From: Burkholderiales bacterium
Lineage (GTDB): Bacteria > Pseudomonadota > Gammaproteobacteria > Burkholderiales > Burkholderiaceae_C
Direction of reading: 5' to 3'
Assembly (NCBI GenBank): GCA_003963075.1
Contig: RXJV01000087.1
Span: 1-55,093, forward strand
DNA: 55,093 nt
Program-made: the position numbers and the translations under genes
Notes under the pieces: generated by a model
Database searches by the model: none
What the model saw: only the letters and a program-made list of their open reading frames with translations
Told to the model about the DNA's origin: nothing
Shown: in pieces, positions 36,438 to 47,466 of the stretch
How positions within the stretch are numbered: the first letter of the stretch is position 1
Layout: each line of letters begins with the position of its first letter

Positions 36438-38233
36438 CGCCGCGCCTCGGGCATGGCCGCGCTGTCGATGTCGACGTATTTGCCGATGTCGCGCACGAAC
36501 AGGTTGCGGCTGTAGCCCTTGACCCAGGGCTGGGCCATGTCGGTCCAGATCCGGTGCACATGGAACTTGTAGGGCGCGTAGGCCACCAGCAGGCGCTGGG
36601 CCTCCTGCATCACGGCCAGGCGCTCGGGGCCGTCTGGCAGGGTCTTCTGCTTCTCGTACAGCGCCTCGTAGGCCGGCAGGTCGAAACGGGCGCGGTTGGC
36701 CGCGCCCTTGGACTTGTTGGAGCCCATCGCGAGGAAAGTGTCGCCGTCGGGCGTCGTGCCCACCCAGCCCACACCCCACATCTGCAGCTTGCCGGCCGAG
36801 GAGGCCTTGAGCTGCTCGGGCCACTTGGCGACCTTGAAGCGGATGCGGATGCCGATGGCGTCCATGTTCTTCTGCCACTGCTCGACGAGCTGGCGGCTCT
36901 GGGCGTCGGGCTGGGTGGCGTACTCAAGCTGCAGCGGCGAGCCGTCGGGCCGCTCACGCCAGCCGTCGCCGTCGCGGTCGACATAGCCGTACAGGTCGAG
37001 CAGGGCCTTGGCCTTGGCCGGGTCGAACTCGCTCATCTCGGTCTTGAACGTGCCCGACCCGCCGTAAGCGGCCGGCGGGACCGGCCCCTGGGCCTTGACG
37101 GCCTGGCCACGGCGAACCAGCAGGATTTCCTTGTCCAGATCGACCGCGAGGTTGATGGCCCGGCGCAGCGCGATCTTGTCCGGCGTGTAGCCGCCGACGA
37201 CGGGGTCTTCCATGTTGAAGTAGCTGACCGCCACTTCCACGCGCGGGTAGCGCTGCATGTGCAGGCCGCGCTTGGCAAGGTTGGGTGCGAGATGGCCCTT
37301 GGGCATGGCCTCGCCGGCGAAATCGGCGGGCACCTCCTCGATGAGGTCGAATTCACCGCGCAGGAAGGACAGCCAGCGCGGCTGGTTCTCTTCGATGATG
37401 TCGATCTCGATGCGGTCGATCAGCGGCAGCTTGCGGCCCTGCAGCGCGGCCACCTCGGCCTGCAGGCGCTCATCGGCGTCGGGCGGGGCGACCTCGGCAT
37501 AGCGCTGCTCGCGGAAGTTGGGGTTGCGCGTGAGCACGATGCGCGAGCTGCGCCGCCACTCGGCCAGCCGGAAGGCATTGGTGCCGACCGGGTGCTCCAT
37601 GATCTTGTCGCCGTAGAACTCCACCACCTCGCGCGCCACGGCGCCGAAGGTGGCGGCATCGGCGAAGTTGTAGATGAAGCGCGGGTCGCCCACGCCGAGC
37701 TTGAGCTGGAAGGTGTAGCGGTCCAGCGCCTTCAGGCCTTCGACCTCGCGGTCGTAGTCGAAGGGCTTCTTGGCCGCCATCAGCGCGCGGCGCAGCTCCG
37801 ACAGGCCGAGGATCTTGGCGTTCTCGAGCAGGTAGAGGTTGTTGCTCTTCCACCTCGGGTCGTAGTGACGCTTGAGCGAGTAGACATAGTCCTGCGCGAC
37901 CAGCTCGCGCTTCTTGCCACCGAAGGCCGGGTCGTCGGCAAAGTAGATGCCGGGCTTGACGCGGAAGGTCAGCGTCTTGTAGTCGGTGCTGATCTCGGGC
38001 ATGGCCGCCAGCGTGGCCGGGCGCAGCTGGAAGGGCCGGGCGCCCAGCGCGTACTCCAGCGGCGCGTCGAAGATGTTCGCGGCCGCATCCTTGGAATACT
38101 TGTCCGAGATCTGGGCCGGGTCGAAACCGGTTTCGGCGACGCGGAAGGCATAACGCAGCACCTTGTCGGCGGCGTGGGCCGCTGGGTCGGCGCAGGCCAG
38201 CAGCAGGGTGGTCAGCAGGGCAGCGAGCTTCAT
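36434..38233 (-). CDS. Peptide-type ABC transporter substrate-binding protein (family 5), second copy
   Basis: A 599-aa paralogue of the next gene. It has a signal peptide (MKLAALLTTLLLACADPAAHA) and the same block order: GFDPAQISDKYSKDAAANIFD, then MEHPVGTNAFRLAEWRRSS, then MWGVGWVGTTPDGDTFL. Its stop overlaps the start of the first copy by 4 nt. The two binding proteins probably feed one transporter and widen its substrate range. The shared regulatory gap to the divergent permease gene holds two TAGACT boxes. Confidence 0.93.
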   Translation of the reverse strand: MKLAALLTTLLLACADPAAHAADKVLRYAFRVAETGFDPAQISDKYSKDAAANIFDAPLEYALGARPFQLRPATLAAMPEISTDYKTLTFRVKPGIYFADDPAFGGKKRELVAQDYVYSLKRHYDPRWKSNNLYLLENAKILGLSELRRALMAAKKPFDYDREVEGLKALDRYTFQLKLGVGDPRFIYNFADAATFGAVAREVVEFYGDKIMEHPVGTNAFRLAEWRRSSRIVLTRNPNFREQRYAEVAPPDADERLQAEVAALQGRKLPLIDRIEIDIIEENQPRWLSFLRGEFDLIEEVPADFAGEAMPKGHLAPNLAKRGLHMQRYPRVEVAVSYFNMEDPVVGGYTPDKIALRRAINLAVDLDKEILLVRRGQAVKAQGPVPPAAYGGSGTFKTEMSEFDPAKAKALLDLYGYVDRDGDGWRERPDGSPLQLEYATQPDAQSRQLVEQWQKNMDAIGIRIRFKVAKWPEQLKASSAGKLQMWGVGWVGTTPDGDTFLAMGSNKSKGAANRARFDLPAYEALYEKQKTLPDGPERLAVMQEAQRLLVAYAPYKFHVHRIWTDMAQPWVKGYSRNLFVRDIGKYVDIDSAAMPEARR

Positions 38234-38272
38234 GACACGGGCGGGCGCAGCAGGGTCGTCGGGAAGTGGCGC

Positions 38273-38336
38273 AGTCTAGGGCCGCCTACCCCCGGGTGAA
38301 ACCTCCAGCCCACCGGCAGGTTGGCTCGCATAGACT
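38273..38336. promoter_or_regulatory. Divergent -10 boxes of the peptide ABC system
   Basis: The -10-like hexamer TAGACT occurs once on each strand: minus strand at 38278-38273, facing the binding-protein genes, and plus strand at 38331-38336, facing the permease genes. Both lie at a suitable distance upstream of their gene. No good -35 boxes are visible, so an activator may be needed. Confidence 0.35.
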
Positions 38337-38352
38337 CCGCCCCCGACCCGTG

Positions 38353-38379
38353 CCAACCCCGCCTACCCGGCGGGGTTGG
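38353..38379 (+). repeat. 11-bp perfect hairpin in leader of the permease genes
   Basis: CCAACCCCGCC (38353-38363) and GGCGGGGTTGG (38369-38379) are exact complements around a 5-nt loop. It would form in the transcript from the plus-strand TAGACT start, about 50 nt before the GTG start. There is no U-run, so it is not a simple terminator. A protective stem or protein site is possible. Confidence 0.6.
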
Positions 38380-38427
38380 TGGTTATTGGCAGGGGCAGGG
38401 TTCACGCCCCCAGGCTGGAGAGTCGTC

Positions 38428-39366
38428 GTGACGGCCTACCTCATCCGTCGCTTGTGGCAAATGATCCCGACCCTCGTCGGCGTCGTGCTGCTGGTGTTCT
38501 TCCTGTTCAAGTACTTCGGCTCCGACCCGGCGGTCATCCTGGGCGGCCTGAATGCGAGCCCGGAGCAGATCGCCTCGATCCGCGAGCAGCTCGGGCTGGA
38601 CAAGCCGGTTTGGGAGCAGCTGCTGATCTTCCTGAAGCAGATCGTGAGCTTCGACTGGGGCAAGAGCTGGGCCACCAACGAGTCCGTCGCCCAGCTGTTC
38701 GCCACCCGGCTACCGGCCACGCTGACCGTCACCCTGCCCATCCTGGTGCTGGAGGTGCTGCTGGCCATCCCCTTCGCGCTCGCCGTGGCCACGGTGCGCG
38801 GCAGCCTGACCGACCGTGCGGTGATGATTTGCACCACGGTGGCGGTGTCGGTGTCGCTGCTGGTCTACGTCATCCTCACGCAGTACGTCTTCGCGTTCCG
38901 GCTCGGCTGGCTGCCGGTGCAGGGCTGGACGGGCAGCACCTGGGCCAACCTGAGCACCTATGCGCCGCTGCCGGTGCTGGTGGCGGTGCTGGTGTCGCTG
39001 GCGCCGCAGATCCGGCTCTACCGCAGCTTCTTCCTCGACGAGATCGGACAGGACTACGTGCGCACCGCGCGCGCCAAGGGCCTGACCGAGCGCACGGTGC
39101 TGCTCAAGCATGTGCTGCGCAACGCGATGATCCCTATCCTGACCAATGTCTCGGTGCTGGTGCCCGGCGTGCTCGTGGGCAGCTTCCTGCTCGAAGTCTT
39201 CTTTTCCATCCCCGGCCTGGGCCGCGAGCTGCTGCTGGCGGTCAACCGCGGCGACTACCCCGTCATCCAGGCCTTCGCGATCTATCTGGCCGCACTGACC
39301 ATGACCGTGAACTTGGTGGTGGACCTGCTCTACACCCTGATCGACCCCCGGGTGGTGCTCAAGTGA
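38428..39366 (+). CDS. Peptide ABC transporter permease (OppB/DppB type)
   Basis: A 312-aa inner-membrane subunit with six helices. The first is preceded by YLIRRLWQMIPTLVGVVLLVF. The EAA cytoplasmic loop, DYVRTARAKGLTERTVLLKHVLRN, docks on the ATPase. The end DLLYTLIDPRVVLK is standard for the DppB group. The GTG at 38428 with CTGGAG upstream sets the start. Its stop overlaps the next permease's GTG start by 4 nt (GTGA). Partner genes are the second permease, fused ATPase and two binding proteins. Confidence 0.95.
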   Translation: MTAYLIRRLWQMIPTLVGVVLLVFFLFKYFGSDPAVILGGLNASPEQIASIREQLGLDKPVWEQLLIFLKQIVSFDWGKSWATNESVAQLFATRLPATLTVTLPILVLEVLLAIPFALAVATVRGSLTDRAVMICTTVAVSVSLLVYVILTQYVFAFRLGWLPVQGWTGSTWANLSTYAPLPVLVAVLVSLAPQIRLYRSFFLDEIGQDYVRTARAKGLTERTVLLKHVLRNAMIPILTNVSVLVPGVLVGSFLLEVFFSIPGLGRELLLAVNRGDYPVIQAFAIYLAALTMTVNLVVDLLYTLIDPRVVLK

Positions 39367-40429
39367 GCGCCGCGCGCGCATCCTCCGGCGGCGTCTGGGG
39401 CGCGTCCTGGCGGCGGCTCAAGACCGACCGCGTTGGCCTGGTGGCGATGGCGGTGGTCGGCGCCTTCCTGGTGCTGGTGCTGCTGGCCGCGACCAACCAG
39501 GTGGCCTCGGGCTGGCAGCAGGAGCTGGGCGTGCCCAATGCGCCGCCGACGCTGCTGGGCCCGCAGCCGCCCGAGGACACCGGCATCATCGTGCAGCCCA
39601 AGGGCCCCAATGTCGACCTCTCGGACATCGACCCGCTCGCGCCGCGCTATGCCGAATGGGCCGAGCGCGCCAAGGCCTTCAAGGCCGACGAGGCCCCACG
39701 GGCCGAGACCCTGCCGCTGGGCGGTGACCGGCTCGGTCGCGACGTGCTGGCCAAGGTGCTCAAGGGCGCTCAGGTGACCATCACCGTCGGCCTACTCGGC
39801 GCGCTGGTGGCCACACTGATCGGCACCGTGCTCGGCGCGCTGGCGGGCTTTTTCGGCGGCAAGGTCGGCGACCTGCTGGAGTGGGTCTACAACGTCTTCA
39901 CCGCCATTCCCTACATCGTGCTGCTGTTCTCGTTCGCCGCCGTGGCCCAGCACATGAACCTGGATGCGCTGGACGCCGCCATCGGCCGCTCCAGCCGCCA
40001 GGTGCTGACCGTGGCTCTGGTGCTGGCGCTGACCGGTTGGACCGGCATCTACCGCCTCATCCGGGCCGAGTTCATGAAGCACCGCGTGCGCGAGTACGTG
40101 CGCGCGGCCGAGGCGATCGGCGCGAGCCAGTGGTCGCGCATGTTCCGGCACATCCTGCCCAATGTGTCGCATGTCGCACTGGTGCAGCTGTCGCTGCATG
40201 TCGTGAGCTTCATCAAGAGCGAGGTCATCCTGAGCTATCTGGGCCTGGGTGTCGGCGTCGACCAGGTCTCCTGGGGCACCATGCTCAGCGAGGCGCAGAA
40301 CGAGCTCATCCTCGGCTACTGGTGGCAGCTCGCCGCCGTGACCGCCTTCATGGCCGTCTTCGTCACCGCGTTCGCGCTGTTCACCGACGCGTTGCGCGAC
40401 GCCCTGGACCCCAAGCTGCGAGGCCTCGA

Positions 40430-40433
<4 letters not shown>
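39363..40433 (+). CDS. Peptide ABC transporter permease (OppC/DppC type) with long periplasmic insert
   Basis: A 356-aa second permease. After TM1 there is a loop of about 90 residues (NQVASGWQQELGVPN to GGDRLGRDVLAK) before the conserved GxDRLGRDVLAK block that usually sits close to TM1. It is about 50 residues longer than the usual DppC. The EAA loop (VRAAEAIGASQWSRMFRHILPN) and C-terminal end (DALRDALDPKLRGLE) are normal. GTG starts by overlapping the first permease's stop, and its own stop overlaps the ATPase start by 4 nt. Confidence 0.94.
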
Positions 40434-42124
<1,691 letters not shown>

Positions 42125-42236
42125 TCGATGCCCGTGTGCAATCCGACCGGACTTTGCGCCGGCGCACGCCGATGGCATGCTCCGCGGCGTTGAAATCCGG
42201 CTGGCGGGGCGACAGGCTCCGGTGTCTGCCGTTGTG

Positions 42237-44339
42237 ATGCACGCTTCCCTGGCTTTCCGATTCGCGCTCGGTGCCGCCCTGTTGGCACTCCTGCTGGCTG
42301 CCTGCTCCGGCGGCGGGGATGGCCCTGCGCCGGCGGCGGCGCCCGTCGACGCCGCGCTGGCTCGGGACCTGGATCGCATCGAACGCGCTTCGATGGCGCG
42401 ACCCGCCCAGTTCGAGCAGGAGCTGCGCGCACGCGGTGAAGCCCTGCCCGCCGGGAGTGCCGCGCGGCTGGATGTCATCGCGCTGCGCGGTCTGCTCGCC
42501 GCCAGGGCGCGCGACCGTGCGCTGACCGAGCAGCTGGCCGAGCAGCTGCGCAACTGGCCGGCCGGTGAGGGCCGTGCCAGCGCGGTCGTCGCGTCGGCAA
42601 GTGTCGGCGCGTCCTACGTCATCCAGAGCGCCGACATGCGCGAGGCACGCAAGCAGCTGATGGCGGTCAGTGCGGCCGAGGTCGAGGCGGCGGCGCCGGT
42701 CCACCGCTGGCGCTACCACGAGCAACTGGCCGCGGTCACCAGCGACACCGGCGACCTGGACGCGTCGCTGGCCCATTGCCACGCGGCATTGCGCCTGGCC
42801 GAGCAGATCGGCCAGCCGTGGCGCCGGGCGTTGTCTTTGGTGCAGCTGGCCTTCACGACCTTCCGTGCCGACACGCCGGCGCGCGCCCGCGAGTTCATCG
42901 CGCAGGCGCTGGTCGAGGCGCAGAAGGATCCCGACCCGATGACGCTGAACCAGGTCTACACGATGCGCGGCATCGTCCACACGGACGATGGCGGCGACCC
43001 GGCCGTCGTGCTGCAGGCCTGGTCGGATGCGCTGGACCAGGCCACCCGCGCCGGCGCGGACGCGGTGCGGGCGCTGGGCCTGGCCAACCTGGCTGACTAC
43101 CATCTGCGCCAGGGCCACCCGGCGCGGGCGCTGGAGCTGGCCGAGCAGGCGCTGCCGCTGGCCCGCGCGACGCGCAGCCTCAGCGCCGAAAGCGCCGCCC
43201 GTTCCAACATCGGCCTGGCCAAGATTGCGCTTGGGAAGGTTGCAGAGGGTCGCGCCGAAGCACGGGCTGCCATCACGCTGGACGAGCAGCAGGGCTCGCT
43301 GGCCTATGCCGCCGACGGCTGGCTCGATCTGGGCAGATTCCTGGAGCGCGCCGGCGACCTGCCCGGCGCCGTGGCGGCCTTCCGCGAGCATCGGCGCGCC
43401 CGTGACCGGCTGCTGCGTGACGAAACCCGCAAGCTGCTGCTCGAGGCCCAGGAACGCCAGGATGCCGAGCAGCGCGCCCGTGACATCGAGCTGCTGAACC
43501 GCGACAACGCGCTGAAGGCCGAGCAGGTCCACCAGCAGAGCCTGGCGCTGACGCTGTGGTCGGCGCTGGGAGGTTGCATCGTGGTCTCGCTCGGCCTGCT
43601 GTACCAGGCGTTCCGCCGCGTGCGGCGCGCCAACGAGGCCCTGGCCCACAGCAATGCCTCGCTGAAGCGCCAGAGCGAGACCGATCCGCTCACCGGTCTG
43701 GCCAACCGGCGCCACTTCCAGGCCGCGGTGAAGAGCCTGTCGGGCGAGGGCGGCCTGGCCGCAAGCGTCTTCCTGATCGACATCGACCACTTCAAGCGCA
43801 TCAATGATGCGTTCGGCCACGCCGCCGGCGACGCGGTTCTGGTCGAGATCGCCCGCCGGCTGCGCGAGGCGGTCCGCGAGGACGACCTGATCGTGCGCTG
43901 GGGCGGCGAAGAGTTTCTGATCGTGGTGCGCACCCGCGAGGGCCTGTTCGCGCCACAGCTCGCGCAGCGCATGCTGGACCTGATCGGCGGCCGGCCGGTG
44001 CAGCACGAGGCCAGCGAGATCCCCGCGACCGCCTCGATCGGCTTCGTCAGCCTGCCGGTGCCGCCGCATGGTCTGCGCCTGCCCTGGGAGAGCGCGATCG
44101 ATCTGGTCGACACGGTGATGTATCTGGCCAAGTCCCAGGGCCGCAACAAGGCCTATGGGGTGGACCGCATCGACGCCGAGGACGCGCTGTCTGCGGCCCA
44201 GCTGACCGCGCGGCTCGAATCGGCCTGGAATGAGGGTCTGGTCGGCCTGCAGGCGCTGCATGGCCCCGCCGTGGCGCGCACGACGGACTTCGGCAGTGAG
44301 ATTCCCATGAGCGGCTCCGGCGCCGCCGCCAGCGCATGA
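42237..44339 (+). CDS. TPR-GGDEF diguanylate cyclase, first copy (lipoprotein)
   Basis: A 700-aa membrane cyclase. An N-terminal lipobox (LLLAACSG) would anchor it to the envelope. Residues 40-420 are TPR-like helical repeats, exposed to the periplasm. One membrane helix (about 436-458) leads to a cytoplasmic GGDEF domain. The active site is GGEEF at 556-560, and the inhibitory I-site RxxD is present as REDD five residues upstream. It should make c-di-GMP and be product-inhibited. The stop overlaps the second copy's start by 4 nt. Any gap to the ABC ATPase is only 112 bp, so a shared promoter is possible. Confidence 0.93.
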   Translation: MHASLAFRFALGAALLALLLAACSGGGDGPAPAAAPVDAALARDLDRIERASMARPAQFEQELRARGEALPAGSAARLDVIALRGLLAARARDRALTEQLAEQLRNWPAGEGRASAVVASASVGASYVIQSADMREARKQLMAVSAAEVEAAAPVHRWRYHEQLAAVTSDTGDLDASLAHCHAALRLAEQIGQPWRRALSLVQLAFTTFRADTPARAREFIAQALVEAQKDPDPMTLNQVYTMRGIVHTDDGGDPAVVLQAWSDALDQATRAGADAVRALGLANLADYHLRQGHPARALELAEQALPLARATRSLSAESAARSNIGLAKIALGKVAEGRAEARAAITLDEQQGSLAYAADGWLDLGRFLERAGDLPGAVAAFREHRRARDRLLRDETRKLLLEAQERQDAEQRARDIELLNRDNALKAEQVHQQSLALTLWSALGGCIVVSLGLLYQAFRRVRRANEALAHSNASLKRQSETDPLTGLANRRHFQAAVKSLSGEGGLAASVFLIDIDHFKRINDAFGHAAGDAVLVEIARRLREAVREDDLIVRWGGEEFLIVVRTREGLFAPQLAQRMLDLIGGRPVQHEASEIPATASIGFVSLPVPPHGLRLPWESAIDLVDTVMYLAKSQGRNKAYGVDRIDAEDALSAAQLTARLESAWNEGLVGLQALHGPAVARTTDFGSEIPMSGSGAAASA

Positions 44340-46381
44340 AGCCGGCACGCCAGCTGCTGGCCGCGCTGCTGCTGGCCTGGGCCGGCGGCGCGTCGGCCAC
44401 GCCGGTCGCGCCACCCGACCCGGCCGCCGAAGACCTCTGGCTGGCGGGCGTCCAGCGCCGTGCCTTCGACGATCCTGCGGCCATGCTGGCCGAGCTGCAG
44501 CGGCGCTGGCCGGCCCACGCCGAGCCCGGCCAGCCGCGCGAGGCCCCGTGGCTGCTGGCGCGCGGCCGCGTGCTGCTGGCCGCCGGGGCGCTCGATGCCG
44601 CCGACGCGGTCGCGACGCAGCTGATGGCTCTGAGCGGCGGTGCCGAGCGCGGCTGGCTGCTGCGTGCCCTGGCCCAGGAACGCGCCGGCAAGTCCGGCAG
44701 CGCCCTGGCCGCACGTGCACTCGACGGGCTGAATGCACGCTGCCCGGTCGGCGAGGAGGCCCGCGCGGTGCGCGAGCTGGGCTGTGATTTCCGCAGTGCC
44801 TGGGAGGCCTTGAACCTGATCCAGCGAGACCAGCTCAACCAGGGCGAGTTCATCGGCGCCGAGAGCAACACGCGGCGCAGCCTGGCCCTGGCCCGCGCCG
44901 GCGGCGACAAGCATCTCGCCGTGCTCAGCATGGGCACGCTGGCCATCGTGCTGCAGTCCCAGGACCTCGGCGATGCGGCACGTGCGCAGCTGCGCGCGGC
45001 CGAGGCCGAGTCCCAGGGCGACCCGATCCTGGGCGCCCATGTGCGGCATGCCCAGGCCGTGGTCGAGCGCCGTGCCGGCGACGGGGCTGCGGCGCGCAGC
45101 GCGCTCGAGGCGGCGCTGGTGCTCGCGGAACAGGCCGATGCGCCACATATGGCGGCCGTGCTGCGCTCCAACCTGGTTGACGCCTACATGCATCAGGGCC
45201 AGCTCAAGGAGGCGCTGGCGGTCGGCCAGCGGGCGATGCCGGTGTTGCAACGCTTCGGCGATCTGTACTTCGAACGCCTGCTGCACCACAACCTCGCGGT
45301 CGCCTACATCAAGCTGCGGCAGTTCGACATCGCCCGCCAGCAGCTCGGCCGGATCCAGGAGTCCAGCGCCGATTCGACCGGCCTCGCGCAGCGTGGTCGC
45401 GAGCTGCGCGAACTCGGCGACACCTGGGCCGAGGCCGGCCAGTACAAGGAGGCCCTGGCGGCCTACGCCGCCGAACGCGAGCTGAATGCGCGAGCCAATG
45501 AGCGCAACCGCGCGGCAGCCCTCGAAGACCTGCGCCGCAAATACGACAGCGTGGCCAAGCAGCGCGACCTCGACCTGCTCGCGCGCGACGGCCAGCTCAA
45601 GGACCAGCAGCTGTCCAACCACAGGCTGGCGCAGCAGGTCGGCATCGCGCTGGGTGCGTTGCTGCTGCTGTCGCTGGCCCTGATCGGCGTGACCCTGCTG
45701 CGCATGCGCCGCGCACAGGCGCAGCTCAAGGTCAACCAGAACCTGCTGCGCGCGCAGAGCGAACGTGACCCGCTGACCCATCTGTCCAACCGCCGGCATT
45801 TCCTCGCCGTCATGGAGCAGCGCAGGCAGCAGGCCGATGCCGGCCCCGAGGGCTTCCATGGCGCGCTGATGATGGTCGACATCGACCACTTCAAGAACGT
45901 CAATGACTGGCATGGCCACGCGGCTGGCGACGCCGTCATCGTCGAGGTCGCGCGGCGCATCCGGGCGGCGGTGCGCGACACCGACCTGGTGGTGCGCTGG
46001 GGCGGCGAGGAGTTCCTCGTCTTCTCTCCCGAACTGCCGGGCACCGACCTTGCGCAGATGGCCGACCGCATCCTGCGCGGCATCGGCGGCGAGCCGATCA
46101 TGACGGGTGAGGGTCCGCTGCGTATCACCGCGTCCATCGGTTTCGCGAGCTTCCCGCTCGGCGGCTCGTTCGGATCCTGTCTGCGGCTGCAATGGGAGCA
46201 GGCGGTCAACTGGGCCGACATGGTGCTCTACAAGGCCAAGGCCGAGGGGCGCAACCGGGGGGTCGGCATCCAGGCCGTCGACGCCGGCGACGGCGACACC
46301 CTGGCCCACATCCAGCAGGACTTCGACGCCGCCTGCCGCAATGGGCAGGTGAAGCTGAACCTGCTGCCGGGGCCTGCATGA
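44336..46381 (+). CDS. TPR-GGDEF diguanylate cyclase, second copy
   Basis: A 681-aa paralogue of the preceding gene with the same layout: signal peptide (MKPARQLLAALLLAWAGGASA), TPR region, membrane helix at about 435-457, and GGDEF with GGEEF at 556-560. The catalytic motif falls at the same residue number as in the first copy, so the two arose by tandem duplication without length change upstream. The I-site is RDTD. It lacks a lipobox, so the first copy is lipidated and the second is not. Its stop overlaps the Bug gene's start (ATGATG), giving three coupled genes. Confidence 0.93.
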   Translation: MKPARQLLAALLLAWAGGASATPVAPPDPAAEDLWLAGVQRRAFDDPAAMLAELQRRWPAHAEPGQPREAPWLLARGRVLLAAGALDAADAVATQLMALSGGAERGWLLRALAQERAGKSGSALAARALDGLNARCPVGEEARAVRELGCDFRSAWEALNLIQRDQLNQGEFIGAESNTRRSLALARAGGDKHLAVLSMGTLAIVLQSQDLGDAARAQLRAAEAESQGDPILGAHVRHAQAVVERRAGDGAAARSALEAALVLAEQADAPHMAAVLRSNLVDAYMHQGQLKEALAVGQRAMPVLQRFGDLYFERLLHHNLAVAYIKLRQFDIARQQLGRIQESSADSTGLAQRGRELRELGDTWAEAGQYKEALAAYAAERELNARANERNRAAALEDLRRKYDSVAKQRDLDLLARDGQLKDQQLSNHRLAQQVGIALGALLLLSLALIGVTLLRMRRAQAQLKVNQNLLRAQSERDPLTHLSNRRHFLAVMEQRRQQADAGPEGFHGALMMVDIDHFKNVNDWHGHAAGDAVIVEVARRIRAAVRDTDLVVRWGGEEFLVFSPELPGTDLAQMADRILRGIGGEPIMTGEGPLRITASIGFASFPLGGSFGSCLRLQWEQAVNWADMVLYKAKAEGRNRGVGIQAVDAGDGDTLAHIQQDFDAACRNGQVKLNLLPGPA

Positions 46382-47388
46382 TGCGTGGCCTGTCCGATCG
46401 TCGAGCGCTGCTGTTGTGGCTGGGCAGCATCGCCGCGTCGCGCGTGGCCGCCCAGCCGGCTGCGTCGGCCTGGCCCAGCCGTGCGCTGCGTCTGGTCGCC
46501 CCCTTCCCGGAAGGGGGGGTGTCGGACCGCGTCGCCCGCCTGCTGGCGCCCGAGCTGCAGCGCCGGCTCGCGCAGTCGGTCTTCGTCGACAACCGGCCCG
46601 GCGCCGAGGGCAATATCGGTTGCGCCGAAGTGGCCGGTTCCAGCGATGACCACACGCTGCTGGTCGGCAATGTGGGCACCCATGCGATCAACCCGCTGCT
46701 GTCCAGCCACCTGCCCTACGACCCGGTCAAGGACTTCGCGCCGATCAGCCTGCTGGCCACGGTGCCGCTGGTGCTCGTGATCAACCGCGACATCGCGCAG
46801 GCCCACGGCATCCGCACGGTGGCCGACCTGGTCCGCGTGGCCCAGGCGCAGCCCGGTCGGCTGCTGATCGCATGCGGCAACAACGGCCACTACACCCACC
46901 TGGCCGCCGAGCTGTTCAAGCGCATGACGCAGACGGACATGCAGCATTTCCCGCACCGGACCACGGCCGCGGCCCAGCGCGACGTCGTGGCCGGCACCAT
47001 GGACCTGATGTTCGACACCCTCTCACTGGCACTGCCGAAGATGCGCGCCGGCAAGTTGTTGGCCCTGGCCGTCGCCGGCCGGCGGCGCAGCCCCACCCTG
47101 CCCGACCTGCCCACGATGGAAGAGTCGGGCGGCCCGGCATTGAAGGGCTTCGAGGCGGGCGCCTGGGTCGGCCTGTTCGCGCCCAGCGGCCAGCCGCCGG
47201 AGCAGCTGGCGCGGCTGCAGCGCGAGACCGTCGCGGCGCTCGCCGACCCGTCCCTGCGGGTGCGCATGAGTTCACTGGGCCTGGAACCCCAGGGCAGCAC
47301 GGCCGCCGAGTTCGCCGCCTTGATCGCCGCGGAAAGCGTCAAGTGGGCGCGCGTGGTGCGCCTGTCCGGCGTCAAGGTCGACCGCTAG
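46378..47388 (+). CDS. Bug/TctC-family periplasmic binding protein
   Basis: A 336-aa solute-binding protein of the tripartite tricarboxylate transporter type. The signal region has twin arginines (MMRGLSDRRALLLWLGS). The mature start is WPSRALRLVAPFPEGGVSDRVAR, and the family's VDNRPGAEGNIG and LPYDPVKDFAPISLL motifs follow. No TctA or TctB membrane genes are present. Orphan Bug proteins are common in this order. Coupling by a 4-nt overlap to the second cyclase suggests it may act as a ligand sensor for the cyclases, which is inference only. Confidence 0.92.
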   Translation: MMRGLSDRRALLLWLGSIAASRVAAQPAASAWPSRALRLVAPFPEGGVSDRVARLLAPELQRRLAQSVFVDNRPGAEGNIGCAEVAGSSDDHTLLVGNVGTHAINPLLSSHLPYDPVKDFAPISLLATVPLVLVINRDIAQAHGIRTVADLVRVAQAQPGRLLIACGNNGHYTHLAAELFKRMTQTDMQHFPHRTTAAAQRDVVAGTMDLMFDTLSLALPKMRAGKLLALAVAGRRRSPTLPDLPTMEESGGPALKGFEAGAWVGLFAPSGQPPEQLARLQRETVAALADPSLRVRMSSLGLEPQGSTAAEFAALIAAESVKWARVVRLSGVKVDR

Positions 47389-47466
47389 GCGTCTGCGCGG
47401 CAGAGCGTGGCACCCGCGCCGGCCCGGGGCTGATTGCCGGCAGCCTGGCCCTCGCGCAGCGCGAGC

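Noticed and set aside
42125-42236. A second c-di-GMP riboswitch in front of the cyclase operon
   Set aside because: The gap lacks the GGCAAACC and GGGACGCAAAGC blocks on either strand.
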